64,000 bases of DNA, from the NCBI GenBank assembly GCA_000611775.1, contig KK106982.1:2219343-2283342 (forward strand), in the 5' to 3' direction. Under the pieces are notes generated by a model that had not been told where the DNA came from, made no database searches, and saw nothing but the letters and a program-made list of their open reading frames with translations. Shown here one piece after another: positions 8,440 through 21,256 of the stretch. Numbering within the stretch: the first letter of the stretch is position 1; each line of letters opens with the position of its first letter. Both the position numbers and the translations under genes were made by a program. The DNA comes from Umbilicaria muhlenbergii. Its lineage: Eukaryota; Ascomycota; Lecanoromycetes; Umbilicariales; Umbilicariaceae.

Positions 8440-9560
8440 TTCAAGCTCATATGCTTAAGTTAATATTTTCTTCTTGATTTTAAAAGGTCCTTCATTCTTG
8501 TGATTCAACTTTTTGAACAAGTGAGTTGTTTGAATGTTCTTCATTAACAATCATATCAGGTCTCTCACTTTATATGCTGAGGTTAATGTTTAAATTCTGT
8601 TCATGAAATCTTCTTGCTGAAGTTGTGCTGCTGTCATGTTGTCTTGTAACATCACATGTAAAACTTTCATATGATTTGTTATGAAATCAACTTTTTCCTT
8701 CAGATTTCATTCTCTTGTCAGCAGTAGGGTAATCAATCATTCAGAGTTGAAGCTCATTCAGAGGTGATATTCTTTATTCACAAAGAAGAGTGAAACTTTA
8801 ATGAAGTCAGATTCTGCATTGTTGGCTGTGAACTCAGTCATTAACAATCATTTAGTTCAATCATCTTGCTGATAGTTCACAAATGCTTTAAGATATTGTT
8901 TGACATTTGTATTCACATTTTCAGACTGCTCATCTGTCTCTGAATGAAAAGCAGTTGAAGGTTTCAGTCTGATTTGAAGTCATTCACATAAGTATTTTCA
9001 GAGCAATGTTACAAATTGTGATCCTCAGTCTGATGTTATGATTTGTGATAGCTCATGAAATTTTTATACATTGTGAAGCAATAGTTTTATGATGTATTTC
9101 ACTGACATTCCCTCATTCTTATTTATTGAGGAAGAGATATAATATCTTTTCTTAATCAATCTGCAAATGACTGTCAGGATTGTGTTGAATCCTTCACTTT
9201 TAAGTAACCTGATAATCAAATTGAGTGAAATATCTTATCATGAATGACTTGAAATTGAAAGTGATTTCAGAGCTTCTTGATACTGCTCATGCATGTTCTT
9301 GATTCAGCGGCAGATGTGACAATTTTGAACAAAATGATTAACTGTTCAATTCATTCAAGGTCAGTAGTAGGAGCGTGCAAGCAGTTTTAAAGTCTTTCAG
9401 TGTTCAATATGTTTTACTGTCAGCTGTTCATGAGCTTCTTGAATCAATCATCATCATAATTTGTTCTGATTTGAATCATTATTAATGCCTGAGACTTATA
9501 CATGTTTTTAATAAAGCAGTCAGCCTGTGTCCTCAGTGCAGTCATTGAGAGAGATCTTTG
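8440..9560 (-). mobile_element. Ty3-type LTR retrotransposon fossil: integrase part
   Basis: Translated on the minus strand, the integrase His/Cys zinc-binding region (AHEQLTVKHIEH, then NCHICR near 9310), the catalytic core (ITSD, GSQFVTLL, FHSETDEQSENVN near 8900-9040) and the C-terminal segment (KNIQTTHLFKKLNHK near 8510) appear in order. Gag, protease and reverse transcriptase are missing upstream, so it is a truncated copy. Numerous interruptions make it a fossil. It ends close to the family 2 LTR. Confidence 0.8.
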
Positions 9561-9959
9561 TTGAATGTCTTGCTTTGATTTATAATAAGCTTAGAATTTC
9601 CTGGCAGAAATTATCTGCTTTCACATAACAGGTAATCAATTGTCATGAGTTAATGACAATCTGAGACTCATGTAGAGCATGCGCCCTACAAGTGTCTTGA
9701 CAGTGTTAATGAGTCACATGAAAACTCTGCACTGCTCAATCTCACCTTGATTCCTTAATTATTAGTTTTATATAGTTAAGATCATATAACCTTTATACAT
9801 TTATATCTCATGCTGTCATGAACCTTGACTATACTTCCCTTTCTAGTAAGGGATGTTATAATCTTACAGTTTTAATAACTCTACCTTTCAAAAAGTGATG
9901 GCCTGAGATAAGATGCAGACTTGAAATCAACTACATTAAACTTCTAAAGCAGAATGAGA
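9561..9959. other. Junction between two Ty3 fossils of opposite orientation
   Basis: AT-rich stretch between the minus-strand integrase fossil and the plus-strand element. It may hold the 5' LTR or leader of the plus element (AAGGGATGTTATAATC near 9851), but no matching 3' repeat was found. No gene seen. Confidence 0.35.
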
Positions 9960-12900
9960 CATGATGATGAAGAATCAACAAAATGACTGTGAAACATCAC
10001 TCATTTCCTCAGGCATCAGTGAAGTGAACCTCATGAGTGAAGGATCCTCAGGTGAAATGATGTGCAACATTAATGATGAGATCACACAAGTGAGATGACA
10101 GCAGGATGAACTTCTTAAGCAATAAAAGCTGCAGCAGCTCTGAATGAAAGTTCTGACACTGAAAATCAATCTACTCAAAGATTCTGCTACTCATGTTGAT
10201 ACCTCAGCTGAAAGATTCCTTGACTCTATGAATGCTGAGTTCATAATGAGTAAGCGCTGCGCTGATGAAACGCTGTCAATACAAAATGTATGATCAAGGA
10301 TTCAGGCAAAGGAGTTGTCATTATATCATGACAAGAACATGAAAGAGCACCTGAATTGAATGCAGAATGCAAGAAATACCTTTCATTTTAACTCAGCTGA
10401 TTTCCCTCATGAGGAGGATAAGGTGATTTACATCATGTAATATTTAAAGGGTGAACTCAAGGAGGTGTGACTGTGAGATGATGAGATTAAAAATTATTTC
10501 ACTATTACCTGAGATGATTTTACAAAATTCCTGCTCAACATTATTGAGGACCCTGTGAATCATCAGCTTCACACTGCTCAGCTGTATAATGATGCTGTTC
10601 AACTACCTCATTAATCAGTTTAAGCTTTCAATAGTTATTTGAGCACCTTGAAAGCTCAGTTACCTCCTTACAGTGAAGAGCACATGAGGATTCACTTCTT
10701 CACAAAATTGAAGCCTGAAGTTCATGCAGCCTTGATGAATTATCAGGATTTACTCACAACTTGAAAAAGAATCATCATCTTGACTGCACGCCTGAAGAAT
10801 AACCTACATTTGAGAGACATCATGAAATTGAAAGTAAATCTTAATATGACAGTTACCCTCAGCTGCAAATCTGAGTCATCATTAAAGCCTGCTGAGAATA
10901 AGGATCATAAGCCTGATGAGGGCAAGATGAAGAGCAAGTGAGATAATAAATGTGAAAGCAGACTAGTGAAGGCTCCTGAAATAAAGAACTTGTCACATGT
11001 GACTTGTTAAAATTGCAATCAGAAGAGACATTATTCTCTTGATTATTCACAGCCTGTGAAAAACTCAGACCTGAATAAGACCCTGGTTGCAGCTGTTTCA
11101 GCATCAAAAAATGAGAACACTTCAATGAAGGCTTCATGCTGCTGAAGTGCTGAACAAAAGTAGCCTCAGAGCTTAATTTAATTGTTGATGAACAAGTTCT
11201 TCACAATGATGATGTCATACTCATGCAAGCCTTATTGAACACAGGAGCTGAAGTCAATGTGATTTCACAACATTTCATTATTAAGCATCAATTGACTCAT
11301 ATGAAGGGCTTGTTGCCTCAACCTTAATTCTTGAATGATCAGAAGGCTTACTGCTTCAGTGTTTACTGTGTGTGTTATCAGCTTACTGACAGTTGAGGAC
11401 AGTCTCATGAATGTGAACATATGTTTTATGCATTGAATAAGTCAGGATCACCTCTTATCCTTGAACTTCTCACATTGAAGACTGAACATGTGCAAATTGA
11501 CTGCAGAATGAAGGCGTGACGCTTCAACATTAAGAAGCAGCTTATTGAGTTACAGTCACCTGATGAATTTACAAGGGAGATTCAAGATCACTCTGCTGTC
11601 TACATCATGATATGAGTCAGTCTGAGTGATGATGCTGCATCAGAGGTGCACATACAAAGTGCTGAAATAACACAAGCTTTATTTGAGAAGTACATTGATT
11701 ATGTGAATATGTTCTTAACAGAGAATGCTGACCTCCTTTCACCTCACAAGGTCAGTGATCATGCAATTAACTTGAATGACACAGATTCATCTTATGACCC
11801 TTTGTATAACCTCTTCAATACTGAACTAGAGGTGTTATGAGAATATTTGAATGACACTTTAATGAAAGGTTGAATTCATCATTTCATGAGCTCTGCAGAG
11901 GCACTCATCCTTTTTGTTTCAAAGAAAGATGAAGGGCTGCGCTTATGCATTGATTATCAAGAGTTGAACAAGATGATCATCAAGAACAGGCACCTGTTAC
12001 CTCTTATAAGTGAAATGTTGAATCAGCTTAGTGAAGTCAAGCTATTTACAAAGCTGAATTTAAAGAACGCCTATCACTGTATCTGCATAAAGAAGGGTGA
12101 TGAGTGAAAGATGATGTTTCACATGTGTTACAGTCACTTTGAGTATATGATCATGTCTTTCAGATTGATCAACACTTCAGCTATGTTTCAGGCTTACATC
12201 AATCAGGCATTAACAGAGCTTGTGAATGTCTTTTGTGTTGTCTATTTAGATGACATTCTTATATACTCAGAATCATCAGCGCAACACTGAGAACATGTTA
12301 AACAGGTGTTAAACTGACTCTGCTGATTTCAACTTTATGTGAACTTTAAGAAGTGTGAATTCTTCATTATCAAGGTGAAATTCCTAGGGTTTATTATCAC
12401 AACTGAAGGCGTAGCCATGAATCCATGATGAGTGAACATCATACAGGATTGATCAGTATCAAGGACTTTTCAAAAAGTACAAGTCTTTCTAGACTTTGCA
12501 AACTTTTATAGACACTTTATTAAGCATTATTCACAAGTTGCAGCCCCCTTGACAAACCTTATGAAAGGTAGCAAGGATGGAAAGAAGTTTGAGTCTTTTA
12601 AATTCTCAAGTGATGCAAAGAAGGTGTTTGACCGCCTTCATGAAGTCTTTATGACAGTGTCTATTCTGGTTCACTTCAATCTGAAGTTATGAATATGAGT
12701 GAAAACTGATGCATCAATCATTGAGCTCACTGACATCCTGTCTCAGCTGTTGAATAGCAGGCAGTGACATTCAATTGCATTCTGATTAAGAAAGCTGTCT
12801 CCTTTAGAGATTTAATATGAAACTCATGATCAGGAGCTCCTTGTCATCATTATGATGTTTAAACACTGACGCCACTATCTCAAAGGCAGTTGTCATATCA

Positions 12901-14880
12901 TAAAGGTATTGATCAATCATAATAATTTATGAGGATTTATGAACATGAAGGAATTGAATGATAAGTAAACATGATGAGCAATGAAGTTCACTGCTTTTGA
13001 TTTCAATATCCTGCATCAGTCTGAAAAGATCAACCTCACTGATGTGTCATTGAGGTGACCAGACTATGAGGATGTTGAAGAGGTGAGTGAAATTATGAAG
13101 AAATTATTCTCAACACTTCAGAGAAAGTTAATCACTCTTGTGAATGTATTCTCACTCAGATATGCTCTTATTGTGAGGCAGTTGCTCACAGAGGTGAGGA
13201 GAATGACTGAGATTAAAGACTTCAAACTTCAAAAAGAATGCTGAAGAAGTGATGACAAAACATCTGCTCATGATGACTGTGACATAACTGTGAAACAGCT
13301 TAACCCTGTCATTGAAACTGTTGATTGCAAACAACTCATTTCACATGTGATGATAAGAGATCTTGTCATTCATAAAACAGCTGATGAAAGCCTGAGTTTA
13401 CCTTTAAGGGATTTGATTTGAACTCTACAAAATGATGATTCATTTGTAGAAGTGACACGCAACACTGATTGTACATCAGTGAAGCACAAGGTTAAAGCTG
13501 AAAGTCTCTGAAGAGTTGACTCTGAAGGCCTTTTATTTCATGAGGAATAAATATATGTTCTGAAAGAAGAGTCTGTAAGAGCAGAGATCTTGAAACATCA
13601 TCATGATGATGCCTTGATAAGACATTTCAGGGTAGAAAGAACCCTTGAATTGATTGACTGCAAATATTATTGAATTGATATGAGTCAAGATGTCAAAGAT
13701 TATGTTGCATCATGTGACATCTGTCAAAGGGTGAAAGTGCTTAAACATCATCTCTATGATGAGCTACAGGCGCTGCCTCAGCCAGAAGGATCATGACAGC
13801 AAGTCATCATGAATTTTATCACTGACTTGCTGTCAAGTAAGTGCAGAGGTTGCATGTATGATGTGATCTTATTGATTATAAATCAGTATATGAAAATGGC
13901 TCAGTATATTTAAATCATGAAAATGATTACAGCAACAGAGTTGACTGACTTGTTCTATGAGGAAATAATATGCTGATTCAGTGTATCAAAAGGGGCTGTC
14001 TCTGATCAGGAATCAGTTTTCACAAGTGCTTTCTGATCAGAAATGTGCTATTATTTAAGAATGAAGCATCAACTAAGCACTGCCTTTCACCTGCAAATGA
14101 ACAGACAGACAGAATGACAGAATCAAACCTTGAAACATTATCTTCACTGTTATTGCTCAGATGAACAAGACAACTGAATGAATCTTTTACCCCTGACAGA
14201 ATTCACTTACAATAACAGAACACAAGCATCAATAAAGTGCAGTCCTTTTTATGTCATGTATGTTTATCATCTGAAAGTAAGATTCAAAGTTGAGGATGAC
14301 TTCAGGAAAGAAGAGGTACCTGCAGTTAAAAATCAGATGAAATGATTTCATGACATATAAAAAGTGCTGTTACAATGATGAGAAAATGTAATTAATTCTC
14401 AGGCAAAATATTATGATGTTAAACATAAACTCAAGACCTATAATGTGAGAGACTTGATAATGTTATTCATGAAAAACTTATGACAGAAGCGCCTGAGCAG
14501 GAAACTGTCTCACAAATTCATTAAATCATTTCAAGTTGAAGACTTAATAGGGAAGCAGGCTTACAGGTTAACTTTATTGTTCATTTATTAAATTTATAAT
14601 GTCTTTCACGTCTTTTATCTGAAGTCATATCAGTGCAGAGCTGATGACAACTTTAAATTATTACTGTCACCTTCAAAGCTAATTGATGATGAAGAAGAAT
14701 ATGAAGTTGAAGAGATTTTAAATCACTGAAAATGCAGGAATGAAATCCTGTACAAAGTGAGATGAAAGGGTTGATCAGAAGAATATGATCAATGAGTGTT
14801 AAAAAAAGACTTAAAAGGTGTGTAAGAAATGCATGCAGCCTTCAACAACAAATTAGAAGAGTGCAAGAAGAAGTGATCTA
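9960..14880 (+). mobile_element. Ty3-type chromodomain LTR retrotransposon fossil (gag to chromodomain)
   Basis: Domains in order on the plus strand: gag (9960-11150) with a zinc-knuckle remnant near 11003-11045; protease with an NTGAEVNVIS active-site region near 11235; reverse transcriptase (11850-12450) with VYLDDILIYS at 12240-12269; RNase H (12640-12990); integrase zinc region (CDICQR near 13711) and catalytic core (about 13800-14260); and a chromodomain-like tail (DDEEEYEVEEILNH, 14690-14825). The domain order RT-RH-IN marks Ty3/gypsy and the chromodomain suggests the chromovirus branch. All coding domains are represented but heavily interrupted, so it is an old fossil. LTRs could not be located with confidence. 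Confidence 0.88.
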
Positions 14881-15114
14881 AAAAGATTTAATTGATGTCA
14901 TAAGAATACTCTTTCCTGATTTTCCTCAAGGGGTTTTACAGGTTTTATTGAGACCTTATAGATGATTTACAGCAAGGGTCAAGAGTGATGAGTTCACTAA
15001 AAAAGGTGAATCATCAGCAAAGCATGAGGAAAGCACAATATTATTATCATCATGATGATGAATCAGAGCAGGCTGAAAAAGAAACTATTATACAAGATCA
15101 GCAAAATGCTGACA

Positions 15115-15600
15115 AAACATTATTTACTCATCTTCATCATCATCATCTTTCTTCTCATCTTCATCATCCTCCTCTGTTTCCTCTGACACCTCTGACTCAA
15201 AAGGAGAGAAATCTCCGTCATCATCATCATCATCATCATTGACAATGACAGGTAAACACTTTTAAAATAAGATGCACATTAACTGTTTGTAGCTGTCATG
15301 TCAGAGGTGAAGAGAAGGGGATTAAATTGAATATCACATGATATTCAGGATATCTTTAAGTGTGTTGTTGATGCATTTGATCTGCTCAAGGAGCAGGAGG
15401 CTGACCTTGACAGCAGACTTTAATTTTAACAGCTGTTGATGACAGTCAGCAACATGAAGATGTGCTGTAATCTTCTTGTTATAACACTTTTGGTGCGCCT
15501 TGAGGGCGGTCAGGAGAGCAGGCAGAGGAGTGTTGATATTAACTCTGTTAATTAAGTGAATCAATGTGTTTACCTTGCAGGTGAACCGCGCGGGGACCTT
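15115..15600 (-). pseudogene. Antisense ORF remnant downstream of the Ty3 chromodomain
   Basis: On the minus strand one frame (15565-15334) reads 76 residues, rich in Leu, Lys and Ala (LPALLTALKAHQKCYNKKIT). A second (15115-15260) reads an acidic run (NDDDDDDDGDFSPFESE). CpGs survive in 15480-15600, for example GAACCGCGCGGGG, in contrast to the surroundings. The position, antisense to and just downstream of pol, matches the antisense ORFs at 22790-23850, 33700-34260 and 40440-40930. Function unknown; the link to those ORFs rests on position and composition only. Confidence 0.4.
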
Positions 15601-15949
15601 AAATCATCAGTGAGATACAACAGGTGAGCATGTTAAACTTATCAGAAGACAAGCTTTATGAAGGTTTACACAGTATGCACACTTAACATTTGCATGAGTA
15701 TCACAAACCTGCATGATATCTTCAGTGAAATGGTGACTGCATCACAGGCAAAATGATTCAATGAGGCATGCATGAGGTTCAGAGGAGCGCTTGGCAATGA
15801 GTGAGCGCTATATGATGACTTGCATTAAAAGTGCATGTGCAGAGTCAGTTTCTCTGACTTACAGGCATAATGACTAATGTTGTGATGAGAATTATTCAAA
15901 GCTTGTTCAGCTGATTTTAAAAGCTGAGGAGCTTTTTCCTTTTGTTTAA

Positions 15950-18900
15950 TAATGATACATAAGTTTAGGCAGTGACTCAGTAGTATGATTTAAGATTAAT
16001 ATCATAATCACTCATCATCTTCATTCTTTTTTAGTTGATCACTTGAGCATTTAATGAGTGTATTCACCTTTTCATTTTCCTTGCCTGTTTGATAGGTGAT
16101 CACAAAGTTAAATTATAAGAGAAATTCAACTCATTAGACTTATCTGTGAGTCAGTTTCTTAATCATCATAAAGTACTTCAGAACTTTATAATCAGTTAAA
16201 ATTTAAATCAGATCCTTCATTCTTGTTAATTCAGCATGTCATTCTTTTAAACTTTAAATGATAGTCAACAATTTCTTGTCATAGATTTCATAATTGCATT
16301 CAGCTGGTATGAGTTTCCTAGAGAAAAATGCCACTGAATGCATTAATCTTTAATCATCTTTCTGAGATAGTACTCCTATGGATATCAGATTAGATGAATC
16401 ATATTTAAGATAACATGTTCAAGTTCAATCAAAGTGTTGTAATATTAACATGTTAATCAATCAGTTCTTTAGTTCACTAAAGGCTTGAAGACACTGTTTA
16501 ATTTACATATTAAAGAGTATGTTCTTGCCCGTCAGTCTGATTAAAAGCTTTGTGATTTTGAAATATCCCTTTATGAATTGTCAGTAAAAGTTACAAAAAC
16601 TTAAGAATGCCTGCAGTTGTTTCAGATTAATCAGTACCTCTCAAGTCTTAATGATTATAATCTTTTTAAAGTTTACTCAGATGTCATGACATCTTATGAT
16701 CAGTTTTAAGTATTAAGTTTCAATCTTGTGAAATTCACACTTCTTGATTTCAGCTTGTAAGTTTGTCTTTCTCAGTCATTCTAGAACTGTTCAGACATGA
16801 GTTCAATGTTTGAATAAAGACTCTGAATAGATCAAGATATCATTCAAATATGTTGTACAACAGATGTTCAATAAATTGAATAATACATCATTAATAAAGT
16901 GCTGAAAGGTGACTGATCTGTTAGTGAGTCTGAAAGGCAAGATCTTATACTTGTAAAAATCATGCCTTGTTTGAAAAGTTATCAGGTCTTCAGATTCAGA
17001 GTTCATTCATATATAATGAAATGCCTGTTGTATATCAATCTTGATGAAGTATTTTGCCTTTGAAATCTGAGTCAGAGTTTCCTTAATTAAAGGCAATGAG
17101 TATCAGTCTTTCTTCATAATCAAATTCAGCTTTTGATAATTGATGCACAGTCATAAAGACCCGTCTTTTTTTCATATAAACAGAATCAGTGAGGCTACTG
17201 ATGATTGACTGACTTCAATGAAACTCTTTTGTAAGTTGTCTTCTATGTAGTTCTTCACCGCTATCAGTTTCTCATGTGACATATTGTAGAGGAGTGTGTA
17301 TCTGAGCTTTTACTCATCTTTTAAGATGATCTTATAATCATAAGGTTGATGCAGAGGGAGTTCATTTGCAGCCTTTTTAGAAAAAACATCAATCAGGTCA
17401 TGATATTCAGAAGAGAGAATCATCTTGATATTTAATTTATTTAACTTTAATTTAAAGTTCAATGCTTCCTCAATCTGTTGAATAAAGATAACAAAGATTT
17501 CATTGTCTTCCTTCATATTTAATGTGAATGATGTCATGTCAATCATCTTGATATTGACTGCATGTGAGGGGTTATTACTTTTTAATGTAGAGGTTAGTTC
17601 AGGATCTGTTTTTGTAATGAATTTCTTCAAGATCTGATAAGTTTTCAGTGATTCAGATTCAATCATTCAGTTCATTCATTCATTTGATGTTCAGTCATTT
17701 GGTTCAGTTTGTTTGATGAGTTTCATTCATTCATTCATTCAGTTCTTCAGTTCAGTTCATTCATTCATTCAGTTGTTCAGTTGTTCAGTTGTTCAGTTCA
17801 TTCATTCAGTGAGAAAATCACTACCTGGTTCACAGGGTCAATTAAAATCCGGGTGTGATTCATTCAAGGGAATCTCAGTATAATGCTGAGATCTTGCATG
17901 TTTACAATCATCATGAGGATGAGTCACTGAGAATGACTACAAACCTTCATAATTGAATAAATCATATGTATAACTCATCTCACTATCTTCTTCTGAAAAT
18001 CATGTAGGGTTCAGGGCTTTGGCAATAATACTGCCTTAATTTCAGATCATTCAATCAGAGTCTTTGTCAAGTTAGCATTAATGAATGTATATTTAATTGA
18101 CTCAGTATCAAGTAGAGCCTTGACTCATAACTTAACTTCATTCAGAGTGATCTTGCAATTTACTTTGAACAGTGTTCAGGTGAACAGAATGTCTTTATTA
18201 ATCATTAATGTTGATATCACAAGAGGATTATCATCATTCTTTATCATGACTTTGATAAGAGAACACCTTTTCCTGAATATGATTCATTGCATGCATCTTG
18301 ATGTTGAAGTCTCTTTCTTTTTGTTCTTGTTTGAATAATTTAAGGCAAGGTGCTTTTGTTCATTATATTTAAAACAATGTCCTTTTTTCATCTGTTGTTC
18401 TTTGATGACGTCTGAGTGTGACATTCAGTTCAGTGTTCAGGGAACTGACTCAGTGATTATTCAGATAGTCAATTTTAAGATTTTATTAAAATGTTCAGTT
18501 CTTGTATGAGTTTGACTTGTGAAGAGAGGTGTTTAATTCAGTTGAGGTTTGATGATCTTCTTTGCATCAAGCAGTCATAAGGTCTGATTAATTCACTGAC
18601 AGTGCTTAATGAGTTCATAAAGGTCTTCAGGTCTGTCATCATCAGTGTTTAATTATCATTGAATGATGTTGTTCACCTTGTTCAGAAGTTCTCCTATTCA
18701 GTATAAATCAAAGAACTCATTCAGTTCAGTAACATATTACTGAAAATCAACTCAGAAGGACGGGAAGTCTTTGAATTCTTAATAAAGTTTATGAAATTTA
18801 TTAATGACAGTACATTTTTGATTTAAGTCTCTGTAAATTCAGGTTAAATGTTCTAGCAGTTCAGTAATGTTTAAATAAGCTGTTCAAGATGCTGAATTCA

Positions 18901-19110
18901 TTCAAGGTCTTATGTGTTTAACAGAGTCATCCTCAACTCTTGTCTTCACATATATTATTTTCATCTGCTTGATGAGGTATTATTCATTCATTATTAGTAA
19001 ATAGTTTTTGATCTTCATTACTCATTCATTGCATTTTGAATAGTCACTGAAGAACATCAGTAAATCAGGAAGCTTTAATAATCTGAAGTTAAATAATTCT
19101 TCAACTGTGA
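15950..19110 (-). mobile_element. Ty3-type LTR retrotransposon fossil (gag to RNase H)
   Basis: Reading leftward from 19110: gag (19110-18350) with a degenerate zinc knuckle near 18350-18400, a protease region (about 18300-17850), reverse transcriptase (17450-16600; LPFRLTNRSVTFQHFINDVL, then TYLNDILIYS near 16830) and RNase H (16500-16000; [20 protein letters not shown]). No integrase follows. The start of gag is missing at this side and lies at 20740-21256 on the other strand, beyond foldback copy B. Heavily interrupted fossil. Confidence 0.82.
17660..17812. repeat. CATT/CAGTT low-complexity tract
   Basis: Irregular run of CATT, CAGTT and TGTTCAGT words inside the Ty3 fossil, between its protease and reverse transcriptase. 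Similar words occur in LTR family 2 (7977-8045, 20505-20560, 31120-31190), suggesting local slippage expansion of family sequence. Confidence 0.7.
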
Positions 19111-20178
19111 CTTCCGCAACTTGGCAGCCCGCTCAAAAATAAGGTTTTAGTTAATAGTACTTTATGCGCTCAGAGCACTCTCTGAGCAGTAAATGAGCTC
19201 ATACAAATCTTACACTTTAAATAATTATTATACCCCCATGAATAATAAAAAACTTTTTATTGAAAAGTTTTAGATCTCTTTATTCTGTACACTTTACAAA
19301 CTAAAGATTTCTTCATAAGTTTTAATTTGCAATAGTTATGAATTAAAAAACTTTTAACTAATTATAAATATATTAGCATATTGAATAACTATTGCGCTTT
19401 TATACTTATAATATAACTTTCAGTTTATAAGTTGTAGAGAATAAGCTGTTTAAGAGTTTTCTTATACAAAGTTTCTTTTTATGTGTTGTTGTTGTTGAGT
19501 TATTCAAAAAGTCATTAAAAGTCTATTTATTAATGTTGTGATTTTCATCACTGAAAGTTATATCATAAGTATAAAAGCGCAATAGTTATTCAAAGTATGT
19601 GACTTTTTTTGAAAGATTTTTCGCTATTAAAAACTTGAATTAAATATAACTTAACATTGAAGAATATAACAATGTCATTCATGTAAGCTCATGTGAATTT
19701 GTGTTGCTCTCAAAGGACTTTGTCTATCATTCTTTGTATATAAGCTGATGAGTTTTTATATTTTATCATCACCACTTTGAATACTTCCTGACCTCAGTGG
19801 GAGGACACTGTAAGCTTGTGACAGGTCTCTGATTTTACCCTTCATTAATGAAAGAAGCTGCTACAATCTATCATTGATATGTAGTTGAATTCATGTACTG
19901 CTGTGAGGATCTCAGCTTGAGATGACATTAAATAAGTAGATGTGTATAAGAGACAGGTTTTACTGTTATTATAACACTGTGTGTGTACTTGTTTAAACAA
20001 TTGTTTTAATAACTGTTTTTTTATCACAAAATTTTGATGTTCCGCTCAAGATTTAAGGTTGAGCTCAAAGCGCTCAAAGGGTGCTAAGAGCGGCTGTTAG
20101 CTGAGACATGAGATCAGAAGCTCAGAGCGCTCAAAGTGTTAAAAATTAACTCAGAGCTAACTTGCTAAATTGCTGATG
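19111..20178 (-). mobile_element. Foldback-like element, copy B (contains foreign segment and adapter)
   Basis: The left edge CTTCCGCAACTTGGCAGCCC is the family's right end reversed; the right edge GCTAAATTGCTGATG is the left end reversed. It interrupts the gag of a minus-strand Ty3 fossil. From about 19642 to 19956 the family sequence is replaced by about 300 unrelated bases that end in a perfect Tn5 mosaic end. The part present in copy D at the equivalent place (about 270 bases) is missing. This stretch of copy B is therefore not trustworthy. Confidence 0.75.
19938..19956 (+). other. Tn5 mosaic-end adapter sequence (library artefact)
   Basis: AGATGTGTATAAGAGACAG is identical, 19 of 19, to the hyperactive Tn5 mosaic end used in tagmentation (Nextera-type) libraries. 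Its minus-strand translation gives the tell-tale CLLYTS. The full adapter arm is not present to its left, as would occur at an incompletely trimmed mate-pair junction or a chimeric read. It should be treated as an assembly or library artefact. Confidence 0.93.
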
Positions 20179-20208
20179 AAGGATGACGTCATGAGAAGGG
20201 AAATGCTG

Positions 20209-20503
20209 TGTCAGAGTCATCATATAATAATATGACAGTATGACACTAATACAACACTAGTACAACACTATAGTATGACACTATAGTATGACATTATATA
20301 AACATGATGACTCAGCGCTTAGCATCTTGACATCAAGTGAAAACTCTTCACAAGAAGATTTAAAATCCTGCTTCCTCAGTAATCAGTTTTGTCACTGAAT
20401 AAAAGATGTATAATCATTGCATTAACCTCATCATGATTATATTGTTTATGACATTCTGTTCAAACATCACTATGACGCTCTGTTGTACACTCAGTCTCTT
20501 ACA
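20209..20503 (+). repeat. LTR family 1 copy
   Basis: Runs from TGTCAGAGTCATCATATA to CTCTTACA and is homologous to 38881-39177 and 41485-41758. Its left flank (CATGAGAAGGGAAATGCTG) is the same as that of the LTR at 41485, so both were copied with the same upstream sequence. Confidence 0.75.
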
Positions 20504-20721
20504 ATGATGTACATTGAACTGAACTGAATGAACTGAATAATGTACTGAACTGAACAACTGATTGAGTTAGCAGTGATTAAATTAATGAGTTTAACATGTA
20601 CATAAAGACTTTAATCTGTATGCTCTTTCTTCTTTTTGCTTCTTAGATTAAAATTCTTCTCTGTAGCTAAATGTCAGCTGTTAAACACATGCATTAATTC
20701 ATAATCTGCATAATCTTAACA
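20504..20721 (+). repeat. LTR family 2, 3' part
   Basis: Matches the last 215 or so bases of the family 2 LTRs at 7811-8315 (reversed) and 30852-31348, ending CTGCATAATCTTAACA. It directly abuts the family 1 LTR, so one of them was inserted into or joined to the other. Confidence 0.65.
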
Positions 20722-20739
20722 TTATTTTAGTCTCTTTCT

Positions 20740-21256
20740 TTATCCTCTGTCATGAGGCATCCTGAATGAATTCTGAATCAGATTGAAATTGAACCAGAAT
20801 CAGAATCAGAATCAAAATCAAAATTAAAATTAAAATTAAAATCAGAATCAGAAATCAATCATAATGATCAGAGAAGCTGATAATGAAGTTTACTCATGAA
20901 TTAAAGAGTCTTTGTTGACTTCTGTGAATGATGAACAATTCACTTTGAATGAAAATCTGATCAATCAGATCCTGATCACCTCAACTGCAGAGACTTTGAT
21001 TAATCTCTTATAAGAACATCCCTCTGAAGCAATGACTGCTCTTCAACAATTAATCACTAATCATGAGCAGTCCCTGAATGAAATCAACATTATTATAAAG
21101 GCACATGAAGAACTACAAGTGAACTATAAAAGAATGAAAGACAAGAACAGAGAACTGAAAAAGAAAATTATTAAACAAGTTGATGTGATAACATACTTTA
21201 AACAACAAATCACAGTCACCTTCATAAGCACCCTCTGACTTAATTCTCCTCAACTT
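20740..21256 (+). mobile_element. Gag start of a Ty3-type fossil, detached and opposite in strand
   Basis: Follows the LTRs and reads gag-like sequence. At 21032-21238 a 68-residue Lys/Glu-rich coiled coil (KRMKDKNRELKKKIIKQVDV) resembles the N-terminal coiled coil of fungal Ty3 gag proteins. Microsatellite-like AGAATC/AAATTA runs lie at 20795-20850. The rest of a gag of the same kind lies at 18350-19110 on the minus strand, on the far side of copy B. Fossil. Confidence 0.6.
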
